Assembly (NCBI RefSeq): GCF_013423485.1
Contig: NZ_JABFFR010000001.1
Coordinates: 62,001 to 126,000 of the forward strand
DNA length: 64,000 nt
Direction: 5' to 3'
Origin: Azospirillum oleiclasticum
Lineage (GTDB): Bacteria; Pseudomonadota; Alphaproteobacteria; Azospirillales; Azospirillaceae
The stretch's first letter is position 1, and every line of letters starts with the position of its first letter. The notes under the pieces were generated by a model, which saw only the letters and a list, made by a program, of their open reading frames with translations, was not told the DNA's origin and searched no databases. The position numbers and the translations under genes were made by a program. Of this stretch, positions 24,890 through 33,569 are shown piece by piece.

Positions 24890-25237
24890 ATGCCGACGAT
24901 GCGCCTTCCCGCAAACGGAAAATTCTGGCTCAAGAGCGCCCGCATCCGGTTCGATCCACCCGAGGCGGACAGGCCCGCCTTCTCCCGGGGCGTCGGTGGC
25001 GATGGAACCGTGCTCGCCGACCTGCGCATCGAGGAGGGGCGCATCCGCGCGATCCTGCCGGCGGGAACCGCACCCTGCTGTTCACCGGGCATCGATCTCG
25101 ACGGTGGCCGGGCGGAAGGCGCCGGCGGCGATGTCCCGCTCGCCGCCGGCAATCCCGCCGATCTGGAACTGTCCTGCCCTGGTGGCGCACGGGTCCGCAT
25201 GAGATGCGGTATCCCCGTTCATTCCGGCAACCTTTGA
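24890..25237 (+). pseudogene. Remnant of a cytosine-deaminase-type amidohydrolase
   Basis: About 115 residues. The front (MRLPANGKFWLKSARIRFDP, then VLADLRIEEGRIRAILPAG, then IDLDGG) matches the N-terminal beta-sandwich of cytosine deaminase-like amidohydrolases. Immediately after, VPLAAGNPADLEL resembles the C-terminal sandwich strand (GAPADLVL) of the same family. The whole metal-binding TIM barrel, including the H-x-H motif, is missing, as if deleted internally. It could be a small stand-alone domain, but a decayed gene fits better. Confidence 0.45.
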
Positions 25238-25324
25238 TCGGGTCCTGGCCGCGGTGGAATCGAGCCGGTTCCACGGCATCCGTAAGGTAGCGCAAGACCG
25301 CCGGGTGGATGACGCCCTCTATGC

Positions 25325-25380
25325 CTTACGTCAGGTAAGCTCTTGCCGCTCGACAAGCGGACGTCACTGAACGATATAGT
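25325..25380 (+). promoter_or_regulatory. Possible promoter and operators for the RND efflux operon
   Basis: CTTAC-GTCAG-GTAAG (25325-25339) and CCGCT-CGACA-AGCGG (25346-25360) are two short inverted repeats. The second overlaps a TCGACA -35-like hexamer (25350-25355), 19 bases before TATAGT (25375-25380). Such an arrangement suits control by a TetR- or MarR-type repressor, though none is encoded next to it. The first gene starts 80 bases downstream. Confidence 0.35.
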
Positions 25381-25459
25381 TTTCCCCAGCGGCATTCCGC
25401 CCCGGCCGCACCCGGGAACCAGCGTGCCCACCGTGCGGGGCGGGCGGAGCGAGCTGCCG

Positions 25460-26608
25460 ATGCGTCCGATGTTCCGCGCCACCGTTCTTGCCGCGCTGTT
25501 GGCGCTGGGCGCCGGGGGCTACTGGTATTTCGTGCAGGAGAACGGGTCCGTCGGTGAGTTGGCCGACCGCGCCCGGACGCTCATGGCGGCATGGACCGGC
25601 GGAGGGGCCAAACCGGCTGCCCCGGCTGCGGCGCCCGCCCAGGGAGGCAACAGTCCGGTACCGATCGAGGCGGCCACCGTACGTGTCGGCAGCATCGCAC
25701 GTACGGTCACCGCGGTGGGGTCGACGGTCTCGAACGAGTCCGTCGTGATCCGGCCGGAGGTGGCGGGCCGGATCACCGAGATCGCCTTCATCGAAGGGCA
25801 GGCGGTCACCCGCGGGACGGTTCTTTTCCGCATGGACGACTCGGTGGCCCGCGCCACGCTCGCGCAGGCGCAGGCGAGCCTCGCCTTCTCGCGCAGCGAT
25901 CTGCAGCGCGCCGAGGAGCTGTTCCGCCAGGGAAGCGGCGCCGGCCGCGCGCGTGAGCAGGCGCAAGCGAAACTGCTTGCCGACGACGCCGCGACCCAGC
26001 TCGCCAAGGCGCAGCTCGACAAGCTCACCCTGATCGCGCCGTTCGACGGAGTCGTGGGTCTGCGCAAGGTGTCGGTGGGCGACGTTGTGCAGCCGGGCAA
26101 GGACTTCGTCAACCTCGAGCAGATCGACACGCTCAAGCTCGATTTCCGGGTGCCGGAGCTGTACCTGCCGGCGGTGCGCATCGGGCAGTCCCTGTCGGTC
26201 GCCGTGGACGCCTTCCCCGGCCGCCGCTTCCAGGGCGAAGTGTACGCCATCGACCCGCTGATCGATGTGAACGGCCGCGCCGTCGTCATCCGCGCCCGCG
26301 TTCCGAACACCGATCGGACGTTGCGGCCGGGTCTGTTCGCGCGGGTGGAGCTGACACTGACCGTCACCCCCAACGCGATTCTGGTGCCGGAGCAGGCGAT
26401 CACCTCGGTCGGTCAGGACCTGTTCGTGTTCAAGGTCGTGGACGGCCGCGCCAAGCAGACCAAGGTGCGCATCGGCAACCGCCGCAACGCGGAGGTGGAG
26501 GTGGCCGAAGGTCTCCAGCCCGACGACGTCATCGTCGTGTCCGGGCAGATCCGCGTACGCGACGGCGTGCCCGTCCGCGTGACCAACGCCAAACCCGCGG
26601 GGACCTGA
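25460..26608 (+). CDS. RND efflux periplasmic adaptor (membrane fusion protein)
   Basis: A 382-residue HlyD/AcrA-family adaptor. It has an N-terminal membrane helix or signal anchor (TVLAALLALGAGGYWYFV), a biotinyl-lipoyl half (VVIRPEVAGRITEIAFIEGQ), a helical hairpin (LAQAQASLAFSRSDLQRAEE), the second lipoyl half (LIAPFDGVVGLRKVSVGDVV), and a beta-barrel closing near VLVPEQAIT-like ILVPEQAIT. It bridges the inner-membrane pump encoded 4 bases downstream to an outer-membrane channel, whose gene is not here. The substrate is unknown. Confidence 0.92.
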   Translation: MRPMFRATVLAALLALGAGGYWYFVQENGSVGELADRARTLMAAWTGGGAKPAAPAAAPAQGGNSPVPIEAATVRVGSIARTVTAVGSTVSNESVVIRPEVAGRITEIAFIEGQAVTRGTVLFRMDDSVARATLAQAQASLAFSRSDLQRAEELFRQGSGAGRAREQAQAKLLADDAATQLAKAQLDKLTLIAPFDGVVGLRKVSVGDVVQPGKDFVNLEQIDTLKLDFRVPELYLPAVRIGQSLSVAVDAFPGRRFQGEVYAIDPLIDVNGRAVVIRARVPNTDRTLRPGLFARVELTLTVTPNAILVPEQAITSVGQDLFVFKVVDGRAKQTKVRIGNRRNAEVEVAEGLQPDDVIVVSGQIRVRDGVPVRVTNAKPAGT

Positions 26609-26612
26609 CGCC

Positions 26613-29600
26613 ATGACGCTGTCGGAACTGTCGGTACGCCGGCCGGTGCTGGCGACGGTGATGAGCCTCGCCGTGATGCTGATCGGGCTGGTGTCCTACC
26701 AGCGCCTGTCGGTGCGCGAGTACCCGAAGATCGACGAGCCGGTGGTCACCGTGACCACCGAGTACAAGGGCGCCTCCGCCGAGGTCATCGAGAGCCAGGT
26801 GACCCAGCCGCTCGAGGACACGCTGTCCGGCATCGAGGGCATCGACGTCCTGTCCTCGATCAGCCGGTCGGAACGCAGCCAGATCACCATCACCTTCCGC
26901 CTGACCCGCGACGTCGACGAGGCGGCGAACGACGTGCGCGACCGCGTCGCCCGCGCCCGCGCCAAACTGCCCGACGACATCGACGAGCCGGTGATCGCCA
27001 AGGTGGAGGCGGACGCCCAGGCGATCATGCACGTGACCTTCTCCTCCGACCGCTTCACGGCGCTGGAGGTCACCGACTACGCCGACCGCTACGTCAAGGA
27101 CCGCCTGCAGAACCTGCCCGGCGTGGCGGAGGTGCGCATCTTCGGCGAGCGGCGCTACGCCATGCGGCTGTGGATCGACACCCAGCGCCTCGCCGCCTAC
27201 CGCATCACCGTGCAGGATGTGGAGCTGGCGCTGCGCCGGCAGAACGTGGAGATTCCGGCCGGCCGCGTGGAAAGCAGCATGCGCGAGTTCACGGTCGTGT
27301 CGGAGACCGATCTGCGCACGCCGGCGGAGTTCGAGAACATCATCCTGCGCGACGAGGGCGGCTACCTCGTCCGGCTTCGCGACGTCGGTCGTGCCGAACT
27401 CGCCGCCCGCGACGAGCGCGTCGCCGCCCGCTTCAACGGCCGCGCCGCCGTGTCGCTCGGCATCATCAAGCAGTCCACCGCAAATCCGCTGGACGTGTCC
27501 AAGGCCGTCTACGAGGTGCTGCCGAAGATCCGTGATGCGGTTCCGGACGGGATGGTCGTGGATATCGGCTACGACAGCTCCGTCTTCATCGCCAAGTCCA
27601 TCGACGCGGTGTTCCACACCATCGTCGAGGCGATCGTGCTGGTGGTGCTGGTCATCTTCTTCTTCCTGCGATCGCTCCGGGCGACGCTGGTGCCGCTGGT
27701 CACCATTCCGGTGTCGCTGATCGGCACCTTCACGCTGATGTACATCTTCGGCTTCTCCATCAACACGCTGACGCTTCTGGCCATGGTGCTGGCCATCGGC
27801 CTGGTGGTGGACGACGCCATCGTCATGCTGGAGAACATCCACCGCCACATCGAGGAGGGGATGAGCCCCTTCCGCGCCGCGCTCACAGGCTCGCGGGAGA
27901 TCGGCTTCGCGGTCATCGCGATGACCATCACGCTGGCAGCGGTCTACGCCCCCATCGGCTTCATGACCGGCCGCACCGGCCGCCTGTTCACGGAATTCGC
28001 GCTGGCTCTCGCCGGTGCCGTCATCGTGTCCGGCTTCGTGGCGCTGACGCTGTCGCCGATGATGTGCTCGAAGCTGCTGAAGCACGAGGAGAAGCACGGC
28101 TTCATCTTCCGGCTGATCGAAGGCTTCCTGAACGGCATGACCAACGGCTACCGCCGGGCGCTGCGCGGTTCGCTGCGGGTCCGCCCGCTGGTGATCCTGG
28201 TCGGCATCGGCGTCGCGGCGAGCAGCTACGTGCTGCTCAAGGGCATCAAGTCCGAGCTTGCCCCGGTGGAGGACCGCGGCACGATCGTCAGCATCGCCAT
28301 CGCGCCGGAGGGCTCGACCCTCGACTTCACCAGCCGCTACACGCAGATGATGGAGCGGGAGTTCGCGCAGGTTCCGGTCATCGAGAAGTTCTTCATGATC
28401 GGCGGCTTTCCCGTGGTCAACCAGGCACTCAGCTTCACGCGCCTGCGGGATTGGGAAGAACGCGACATCAAGCAGCAGCAGGTGGTGGCGCAGCTGGCCC
28501 CGAAGCTGGCCGCGATTCCCGGCGTGCTCGCCTTTCCCCAGAATCCGCCGTCGCTGGGCCAAAGGGCCACCGACAAGCCGGTCAACTTCGTCATCCAGAC
28601 GTCGCTGCCCTACGCGGAACTCCAGAAGCTGGTCAACGCCATGATGGCGGAGGGGCGCAAGAACCCGGGCCTCGTCAACCTCGACACCGACCTGAAGCTG
28701 AACAAGCCGGAGCTGCGCATCTCCGTGGACCGCGACAAGGCGGCCGATCTCGGGGTGGACATCGACACGGTCGGGCGCTCGCTGGAAACGTTGCTGGGCG
28801 GCCGTCAGGTCACCCGCTTCAAGCGCGAGGGCAAGCAGTACGACGTGGTGGTGCAGGTGGCCAACCTCGACCGCCGCAACCCCGACGACATCGCCCAGAT
28901 CTACGTCCGTGGCAGCTCCGGCCAGATGGTGTCGCTGGCCAACCTCGTGCGGATCGAGGAGCGGGTGTCGCCGCGCGAGCTGAACCACTTCAACAAGCTG
29001 CGTTCCGCCACCATCACCGCCACGCTGGCCCCCGGTTATGCCCTGGGCGAGGCGCTCCAGTTCCTGGAAGCGGCGGCCGAGCGGGTTCTGCCGAACAGTG
29101 CCCAGACCGATTACGCCGGGCAGAGCCGCGAATACCGCGATTCCTCGGCCGGGCTGTATGTCACCTTCATCCTGGCCCTGCTGTTCATCTATCTGGTTCT
29201 GGCCGCCCAGTTCGAGAGCTTCATCGACCCCTTCGTCATCATGCTGACGGTGCCTCTGTCCATGACGGGTGCACTGCTCGCCTTGCAATGGACCGGGGCG
29301 ACAATGAACGTCTACAGCCAGATCGGCCTTGTCACGCTGGTGGGCCTGATCACCAAGCACGGCATCCTGATCGTGGAGTTCTCCAACCAGCTCCAGCGCA
29401 GCGGCGTGGAAATCCGCCGTGCGGTGGAGGAGGCGGCGGTGCTGCGGCTGCGCCCGATCCTGATGACGACCGGCGCCATGGTGCTGGGTGCCGTGCCGCT
29501 CGCCATGGCCAAAGGCGCCGGTGCCGAGAGCCGGCAGGCGATCGGCGCGGTGATCGTCGGCGGCATGACGCTGGGAACGCTGCTGACCCTGTTCGTCGTG

Positions 29601-29690
29601 CCCACCGTCTACAGCTATCTCGCCAAGAAGAAGCCCTTCGAGGAGGAAGCCGCGGTGCCGGCCGGCGTGGCGCACCATCCGGCCGAGTGA
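26613..29690 (+). CDS. RND efflux inner-membrane transporter (HAE1-type)
   Basis: A 1025-residue proton-driven pump of the AcrB/MexB superfamily. The N terminus (LSELSVRRPVLATVMSLAVM) is the first membrane helix. After the large periplasmic loop the helix-4 motif with paired Asp (GLVVDDAIVMLENIHR) carries the proton relay, and the repeat of the fold ends with VGLITKHGILIVEFSNQLQ and LRLRPILMTTGAMVLGAVPL. Length and layout are complete. With the adaptor it forms a two-gene operon; no TolC-like gene follows, so it probably shares one. Close relatives include acriflavine- and multidrug-type pumps. Confidence 0.94.
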   Translation: MTLSELSVRRPVLATVMSLAVMLIGLVSYQRLSVREYPKIDEPVVTVTTEYKGASAEVIESQVTQPLEDTLSGIEGIDVLSSISRSERSQITITFRLTRDVDEAANDVRDRVARARAKLPDDIDEPVIAKVEADAQAIMHVTFSSDRFTALEVTDYADRYVKDRLQNLPGVAEVRIFGERRYAMRLWIDTQRLAAYRITVQDVELALRRQNVEIPAGRVESSMREFTVVSETDLRTPAEFENIILRDEGGYLVRLRDVGRAELAARDERVAARFNGRAAVSLGIIKQSTANPLDVSKAVYEVLPKIRDAVPDGMVVDIGYDSSVFIAKSIDAVFHTIVEAIVLVVLVIFFFLRSLRATLVPLVTIPVSLIGTFTLMYIFGFSINTLTLLAMVLAIGLVVDDAIVMLENIHRHIEEGMSPFRAALTGSREIGFAVIAMTITLAAVYAPIGFMTGRTGRLFTEFALALAGAVIVSGFVALTLSPMMCSKLLKHEEKHGFIFRLIEGFLNGMTNGYRRALRGSLRVRPLVILVGIGVAASSYVLLKGIKSELAPVEDRGTIVSIAIAPEGSTLDFTSRYTQMMEREFAQVPVIEKFFMIGGFPVVNQALSFTRLRDWEERDIKQQQVVAQLAPKLAAIPGVLAFPQNPPSLGQRATDKPVNFVIQTSLPYAELQKLVNAMMAEGRKNPGLVNLDTDLKLNKPELRISVDRDKAADLGVDIDTVGRSLETLLGGRQVTRFKREGKQYDVVVQVANLDRRNPDDIAQIYVRGSSGQMVSLANLVRIEERVSPRELNHFNKLRSATITATLAPGYALGEALQFLEAAAERVLPNSAQTDYAGQSREYRDSSAGLYVTFILALLFIYLVLAAQFESFIDPFVIMLTVPLSMTGALLALQWTGATMNVYSQIGLVTLVGLITKHGILIVEFSNQLQRSGVEIRRAVEEAAVLRLRPILMTTGAMVLGAVPLAMAKGAGAESRQAIGAVIVGGMTLGTLLTLFVVPTVYSYLAKKKPFEEEAAVPAGVAHHPAE

Positions 29691-29699
29691 CCGCCTCCG

Positions 29700-30125
29700 T
29701 CAGGCTCCGGCCGGCATGTCGTCGGTCGGAGCGTGGACGTAGGGGCGGTACTGGGCATCGACCGTCTGGATGTGCTCGATGAACCAGTCCTTCAGCAGGA
29801 GGACAAGGTCGATCCGCAGCATGACTGTGTGGCTGGAATTGAAGGATTCCTTCAGCTTGGCGATCTCGTCGGTGAAGTAGCGGTGTGCCGCAAGATGCGA
29901 CTCCAGATCGGGGAAGCCGCCACGCTCCATCGCCTCCTCCTCGCGGGCGAAGTGACCGGCGGTGTAGTCGGTCAGCTCGTCAAGCAGCGCGCGGAGGTCG
30001 TCGCGGTCGCGGTCCGCAATCCCCTTCTGCAACAGGCCGTTGAACATGCCGATCAGCTGCTTGTGATCGCTGTCGAGGACGTCCATGCCGACGCTCATGG
30101 AGGAATCCCAGGCGACATAATTCAT
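29700..30125 (-). CDS. Bacteriohemerythrin
   Basis: A 141-residue four-helix oxygen-binding di-iron protein. The hemerythrin ligand pattern is visible: DSDHKQLIGMFN (His), AGHFAREEEAMERGGFPDLE (His, Glu) and SHLAAHRYF (His, His), with a late WFIEHIQTVD (His, Asp). Single-domain cytoplasmic hemerythrins are thought to deliver or sense oxygen in microaerophiles. The start MNYVAWDSSMSVGM matches the family N terminus. It is 9 bases from the convergent RND pump gene and divergent from the Fic-like gene. It fits the low-oxygen theme, although no FNR box was seen in front of it. Confidence 0.92.
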   Translation of the reverse strand: MNYVAWDSSMSVGMDVLDSDHKQLIGMFNGLLQKGIADRDRDDLRALLDELTDYTAGHFAREEEAMERGGFPDLESHLAAHRYFTDEIAKLKESFNSSHTVMLRIDLVLLLKDWFIEHIQTVDAQYRPYVHAPTDDMPAGA

Positions 30126-30335
30126 GGCGATCCGTCCTTTCCCGCGCATCGCGCCGGTGGAATCCAACGGTCGGGTTTTCTTCGCATCCATTGAAATACG
30201 ACCGTTGCCGGCCTTCAAGCGGCAAAAGCCCGCAGGGGGTGCGGTCATCGGACACACCGCTCTTTCGGGGTGCCGGGCGGCCGGATAAGATGGCGCGGCT
30301 GCGGTTTGGGCGGCTCTGATGGGGATGGGGGGTGC

Positions 30336-31112
30336 ATGGCACTGGCCGACGACATCGCCGAGAAGAAGCGCGCGCTCGACGCGGCGCGTCCGTTGCCGCT
30401 CAACATTGTCGGCCGGCTTGCCGACTGGTTCGAGCTGGAGACGACGGTCGCCTGCGCGGTGGTGGAAGGGGACCGTCTGTCCCGCCGGGAGGTGATGCTC
30501 CTGTTCGCCAAGGGCGAACCGGTGCTGCGCAACCGGCCGATCGACGACCAGCGGATGATCCTCAACCACCGCCGGGCGCTGGAACTGATGGCGCGCCTGT
30601 CGTTCCAGCCCGGCGGCGCGGTCACGGAGCGCACGATCCAGGCCTTCCACAGCCTGCTGTTCACCGGCATCGGCCGCATGGCCGGCCGCTATCGCGATGG
30701 CCCACTGAAGGACGTCAGCGCCGGCGCCTCTCCGGATCCGGCCAAGGTGCGCGTCTCCATGTCGGCGCTCAGCGGCTGGCTCCGGCGGGCGGAGCCCAGC
30801 CCTGATACCGCGTTCGAGGCGCACCATCGGATGATGGCCGTGCGCCCCTTCGATGACGGCAACGCCACGGTCGCACTGCTTCTCGGCAATCTCATCCTCA
30901 ACCGCGCGGGCTATCCGCCGGTGGTGGTGCGGGAGACCGACCGGGACGCCTATTTCGACACCATGCAACGGGCCTGGTCGGTCGGCGACAAGACGCCCTT
31001 CCGCGACGTGATGATGGGGCTGCTGAACCAGAGCCTGGATGTCTGCCTCGTCGGGGCCGCGGGCTCCCTGGCCGGACGGGAGGAGGAGCCGGAGCCGGTC
31101 AGCCGTCCGTGA
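30336..31112 (+). CDS. Fic/DOC-family protein lacking the catalytic histidine
   Basis: A 258-residue protein with a Fic-like core. The segment AHHRMMAVRPFDDGNATVAL aligns with the Fic motif HPFxxGNGR, but the catalytic His is Arg170 and the GNGR end is GNAT (175-178). An inhibitory-helix-like region (ETTVACAVVEGDRL, 36-48) lacks the usual Ser/Thr. By family knowledge AMP transfer needs the His, so it is predicted to be inactive for AMPylation and may bind nucleotide or a partner. The ATG follows GATGGGGATGGGGGGTGC. Its last 14 bases overlap the convergent CocE-like gene. Confidence 0.7.
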   Translation: MALADDIAEKKRALDAARPLPLNIVGRLADWFELETTVACAVVEGDRLSRREVMLLFAKGEPVLRNRPIDDQRMILNHRRALELMARLSFQPGGAVTERTIQAFHSLLFTGIGRMAGRYRDGPLKDVSAGASPDPAKVRVSMSALSGWLRRAEPSPDTAFEAHHRMMAVRPFDDGNATVALLLGNLILNRAGYPPVVVRETDRDAYFDTMQRAWSVGDKTPFRDVMMGLLNQSLDVCLVGAAGSLAGREEEPEPVSRP

Positions 31113-32745
31113 CGGTGACCGTCACCCGCGACGGGCGGTCCCGGCCGCTGTGGATCAGCATGGTGATGGGCTGCGCATCGACCTGACGGGTCTCGCCCGG
31201 CTCCGCACCGGTTCCGGGGTTGACCGGGCAGGCGGGATAGCAGGCCCCGGCCAGGCTCAGCCGCAGCGCGCTGCCGGCCGGCAGGGTGGCGCAGGTGGCG
31301 CGCATGGGGATCGTCAGCGGCCGGGTCGATGTGCCCGGCTCCACCCGCGCGTGGCCACGGGTCAGGTGCAGGGAGCGACCGTCCGGCATCACCGCGGAAA
31401 GCACGGCGCTGACGTCGAATGACGGCGCGTCGGCCTCGACCCACAGCTCCAGCGCAACCCCGCCGCACAACGTCACGGGGTGGACTACTGCATCCATGGT
31501 GTAGCAGGCGACGTCCGGCCGGCGGTCCAGTGCGGCACGATCCGCCAGCCCGTCCGCGGGGCTGCCATGGCCGCCCAGGGCCGGTACCGGTGACCAGGGA
31601 TCATGAACCACCACATCCAGGCCCGGCGCGTCCGGTGCGTTCCCGAGCCGCCCGCTGCCCGGCCAGCGATCGGCCAGCCCGCCCGTTCCCAGATGCAGCA
31701 CAACAGGCCGGCCCGCGGACCAGGGATCCGCGCTGGACCAGCGGCGGGCCAGCAGATCGTAGAGCTGCACCGGCCTGTGGTCGGGCAAGGGCAGGGCGCG
31801 CAACACGCGGCCGAACCACGCGGCGTGCAGCCGGTCCACATCGACCGCCGCGCCACCGCCGGCCCATCCGTCCTCTCCCCAGGGACCGACCAGCAGCCCG
31901 CAGGGGATGCGCGGCGACCATGCGGCGTGGGCGTCCAATGTGCCGGCCAGCCGGTGGTCGAACCACCCGCCGATCTGGAGGATCGCCACGTCCGGCGGCG
32001 AGTCGGCCAGTGCGGCACGAGGCGACAGCCCGTCCCAGTATCCGCCGGGGACCGGCGTGGTCAGCCAGTCGTCGTAATGGGTGTAGCGGCCATAGTCGCG
32101 CAGGATCTTCGGGCGTGACGGGATCTCGTCGTCGGTCGGCAGCCGTGCCGCCGCTTCCGCCAGCGCGCGGTAGGCGGTTCCATCGTCCACGCGCCGTGCC
32201 GACTCGGCGGCGTGGCGCAGGGCCATGCGCATGACAGCCGCGACGCGGAAGGCGCCGCCTTCATACGCCCAATCCTCATAGACGTCCCACCCCGCCAGCG
32301 CCGGAGCCACCGCCTTCAGCGCCGGCGGCGCCGCGGCGAGCGCCAGGAGCTGCGCCATGCCGGCGTAGCCACAGCCCATCATGCCCACCGCGCCGGACGA
32401 GCCGGGAAGGGACGCGGCCCAGGCCACGGCGTCGGCCCCGTCATCCCTTTCCGACTCGAAGGGGCGGAAGCGGCCTTCGGATGTGCCGGTACCGCGCACG
32501 TCCTGCACCACGACCACGAATCCGTGGGCGGCGTACCAGCGGGGGTGCGCGTAATGGGTGGACAGGGCGGCCCGCCGCCCGTGCGGCACCCGCATCAGCA
32601 GCACCGGCCAGCTTCCGGGCCCGTCCGGCCGATGCATGTCGGCGTCCAGCCGCAAGCCGTCGCGGGTGCGCATGGACACCGTCTCCGGCGGGCGGACTGG
32701 CAGCGGTGTCGGCAGGGGGGACGCCGAATCCAGGAGATCGATCAT
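31099..32745 (-). CDS. CocE/NonD-family alpha/beta hydrolase-like protein without nucleophile
   Basis: A 548-residue protein with the CocE/X-Pro dipeptidyl-peptidase layout. It has an alpha/beta-hydrolase front (QDVRGTGTSEGRF), a helical cap, QIGGWFDHRLAGTL carrying the catalytic-type Asp (263), and a C-terminal jelly-roll (SFDVSAVLSAVMPDGRSLHL). However, the nucleophile elbow normally GxSYxG reads GCGYAG (Gly126 for Ser), and the His normally in GPWxHG is Glu291 (GPWGEDGW). Hydrolysis by the usual triad therefore looks impossible. The start chosen (MIDLLDSASP) removes an unlikely upstream extension. Confidence 0.75.
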   Translation of the reverse strand: MIDLLDSASPLPTPLPVRPPETVSMRTRDGLRLDADMHRPDGPGSWPVLLMRVPHGRRAALSTHYAHPRWYAAHGFVVVVQDVRGTGTSEGRFRPFESERDDGADAVAWAASLPGSSGAVGMMGCGYAGMAQLLALAAAPPALKAVAPALAGWDVYEDWAYEGGAFRVAAVMRMALRHAAESARRVDDGTAYRALAEAAARLPTDDEIPSRPKILRDYGRYTHYDDWLTTPVPGGYWDGLSPRAALADSPPDVAILQIGGWFDHRLAGTLDAHAAWSPRIPCGLLVGPWGEDGWAGGGAAVDVDRLHAAWFGRVLRALPLPDHRPVQLYDLLARRWSSADPWSAGRPVVLHLGTGGLADRWPGSGRLGNAPDAPGLDVVVHDPWSPVPALGGHGSPADGLADRAALDRRPDVACYTMDAVVHPVTLCGGVALELWVEADAPSFDVSAVLSAVMPDGRSLHLTRGHARVEPGTSTRPLTIPMRATCATLPAGSALRLSLAGACYPACPVNPGTGAEPGETRQVDAQPITMLIHSGRDRPSRVTVTVTDG

Positions 32746-32917
32746 CGCATGTTCGGAGCAACGGGCATGCCCGACGATCTGGCAAGGCTCATGCCAGAGG
32801 CGAACATGCCGGAAAGCCGGCTCCGCGGTGTCTTCGGTGCACAAATATTAGGCGGACGCCTGCGGCGTGGGCGGCGGGCGTCCGCGCCATCATACTCTCG
32901 CGGTCAGAAGCCGACCG

Positions 32918-33433
32918 TTACTCGTCATAGGCCATCAGCGACGTGGCCGGCACGCCGATCCGGTCGCGTCCCTGCAGGAAGTTCAGTTCGATCAGGAAGG
33001 CGGCGGCGCGCACGTCGGCTCCCACCTGCTGCAACAGGCGGATCGCCGCCGCCATGGTGCCGCCGGTGGCGAGCAGGTCGTCCAGCACCACCACCCGCTG
33101 GCCCGGCTTCACGGCGTCGGACTGGATCTCGATGGTGTCGGTACCGTATTCCAGATCATAGCTGTGCGCGACCTTGTCGCCCGGCAGCTTGCCGTGCTTG
33201 CGCACCATGACGAAGCCCGTTCCCAAGGTCAGCGCCAGCGGTGCCGCGACCAGGAAACCCCGCGACTCGATGCCGACCAGCAGGTCGGGCTTGTGGGGCC
33301 GGATGGCGTCGGCGAGCCGCTCGATGGCCACCTGCCACGCCTCCGCATGGGCCAGCAGCGGCGAAATGTCGTAGAAGAGAATGCCCGGTTTCGGAAAATC
33401 CGGAATGCCCCGGATATGGTCCTTCAGGTTCAT
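32918..33433 (-). CDS. apt: Adenine phosphoribosyltransferase
   Basis: A 171-residue purine-salvage enzyme converting adenine and PRPP to AMP in the cytoplasm. The family features are complete: [18 protein letters not shown] at the N terminus, [15 protein letters not shown], the flexible loop VRKHGKLPG, and the PRPP-binding [14 protein letters not shown]. Length is normal for bacterial Apt. It is transcribed opposite to the following Mla operon. Confidence 0.96.
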   Translation of the reverse strand: MNLKDHIRGIPDFPKPGILFYDISPLLAHAEAWQVAIERLADAIRPHKPDLLVGIESRGFLVAAPLALTLGTGFVMVRKHGKLPGDKVAHSYDLEYGTDTIEIQSDAVKPGQRVVVLDDLLATGGTMAAAIRLLQQVGADVRAAAFLIELNFLQGRDRIGVPATSLMAYDE

Positions 33434-33569
33434 GGCGTGCTGGTCCTATGGGAACGGTCGCAGGATACGGGATCGATTCCCCGTAGATCGTCATCCGTTT
33501 ACCGCAAATCGGGCCTAATGTGGATGCGATGCGTTGACCCTGCGGCAGGGTTGAACGAGGTTTGCTCGG

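Noticed and set aside
26529-29678. Very long open frame antisense to the RND pump gene
   Set aside because: High third-position G+C keeps antisense frames open; the translation is a low-complexity His/Arg/Gly/Asp string with no family resemblance, while the plus-strand frame is a complete RND transporter. The same applies to the long antisense frames over the multi-PAS kinase, hydrogenase and smc.
33452-33480. EcfG-like GGAAC upstream of the Mla permease gene
   Set aside because: The expected -10 position reads GATT rather than CGTT at the allowed spacing.
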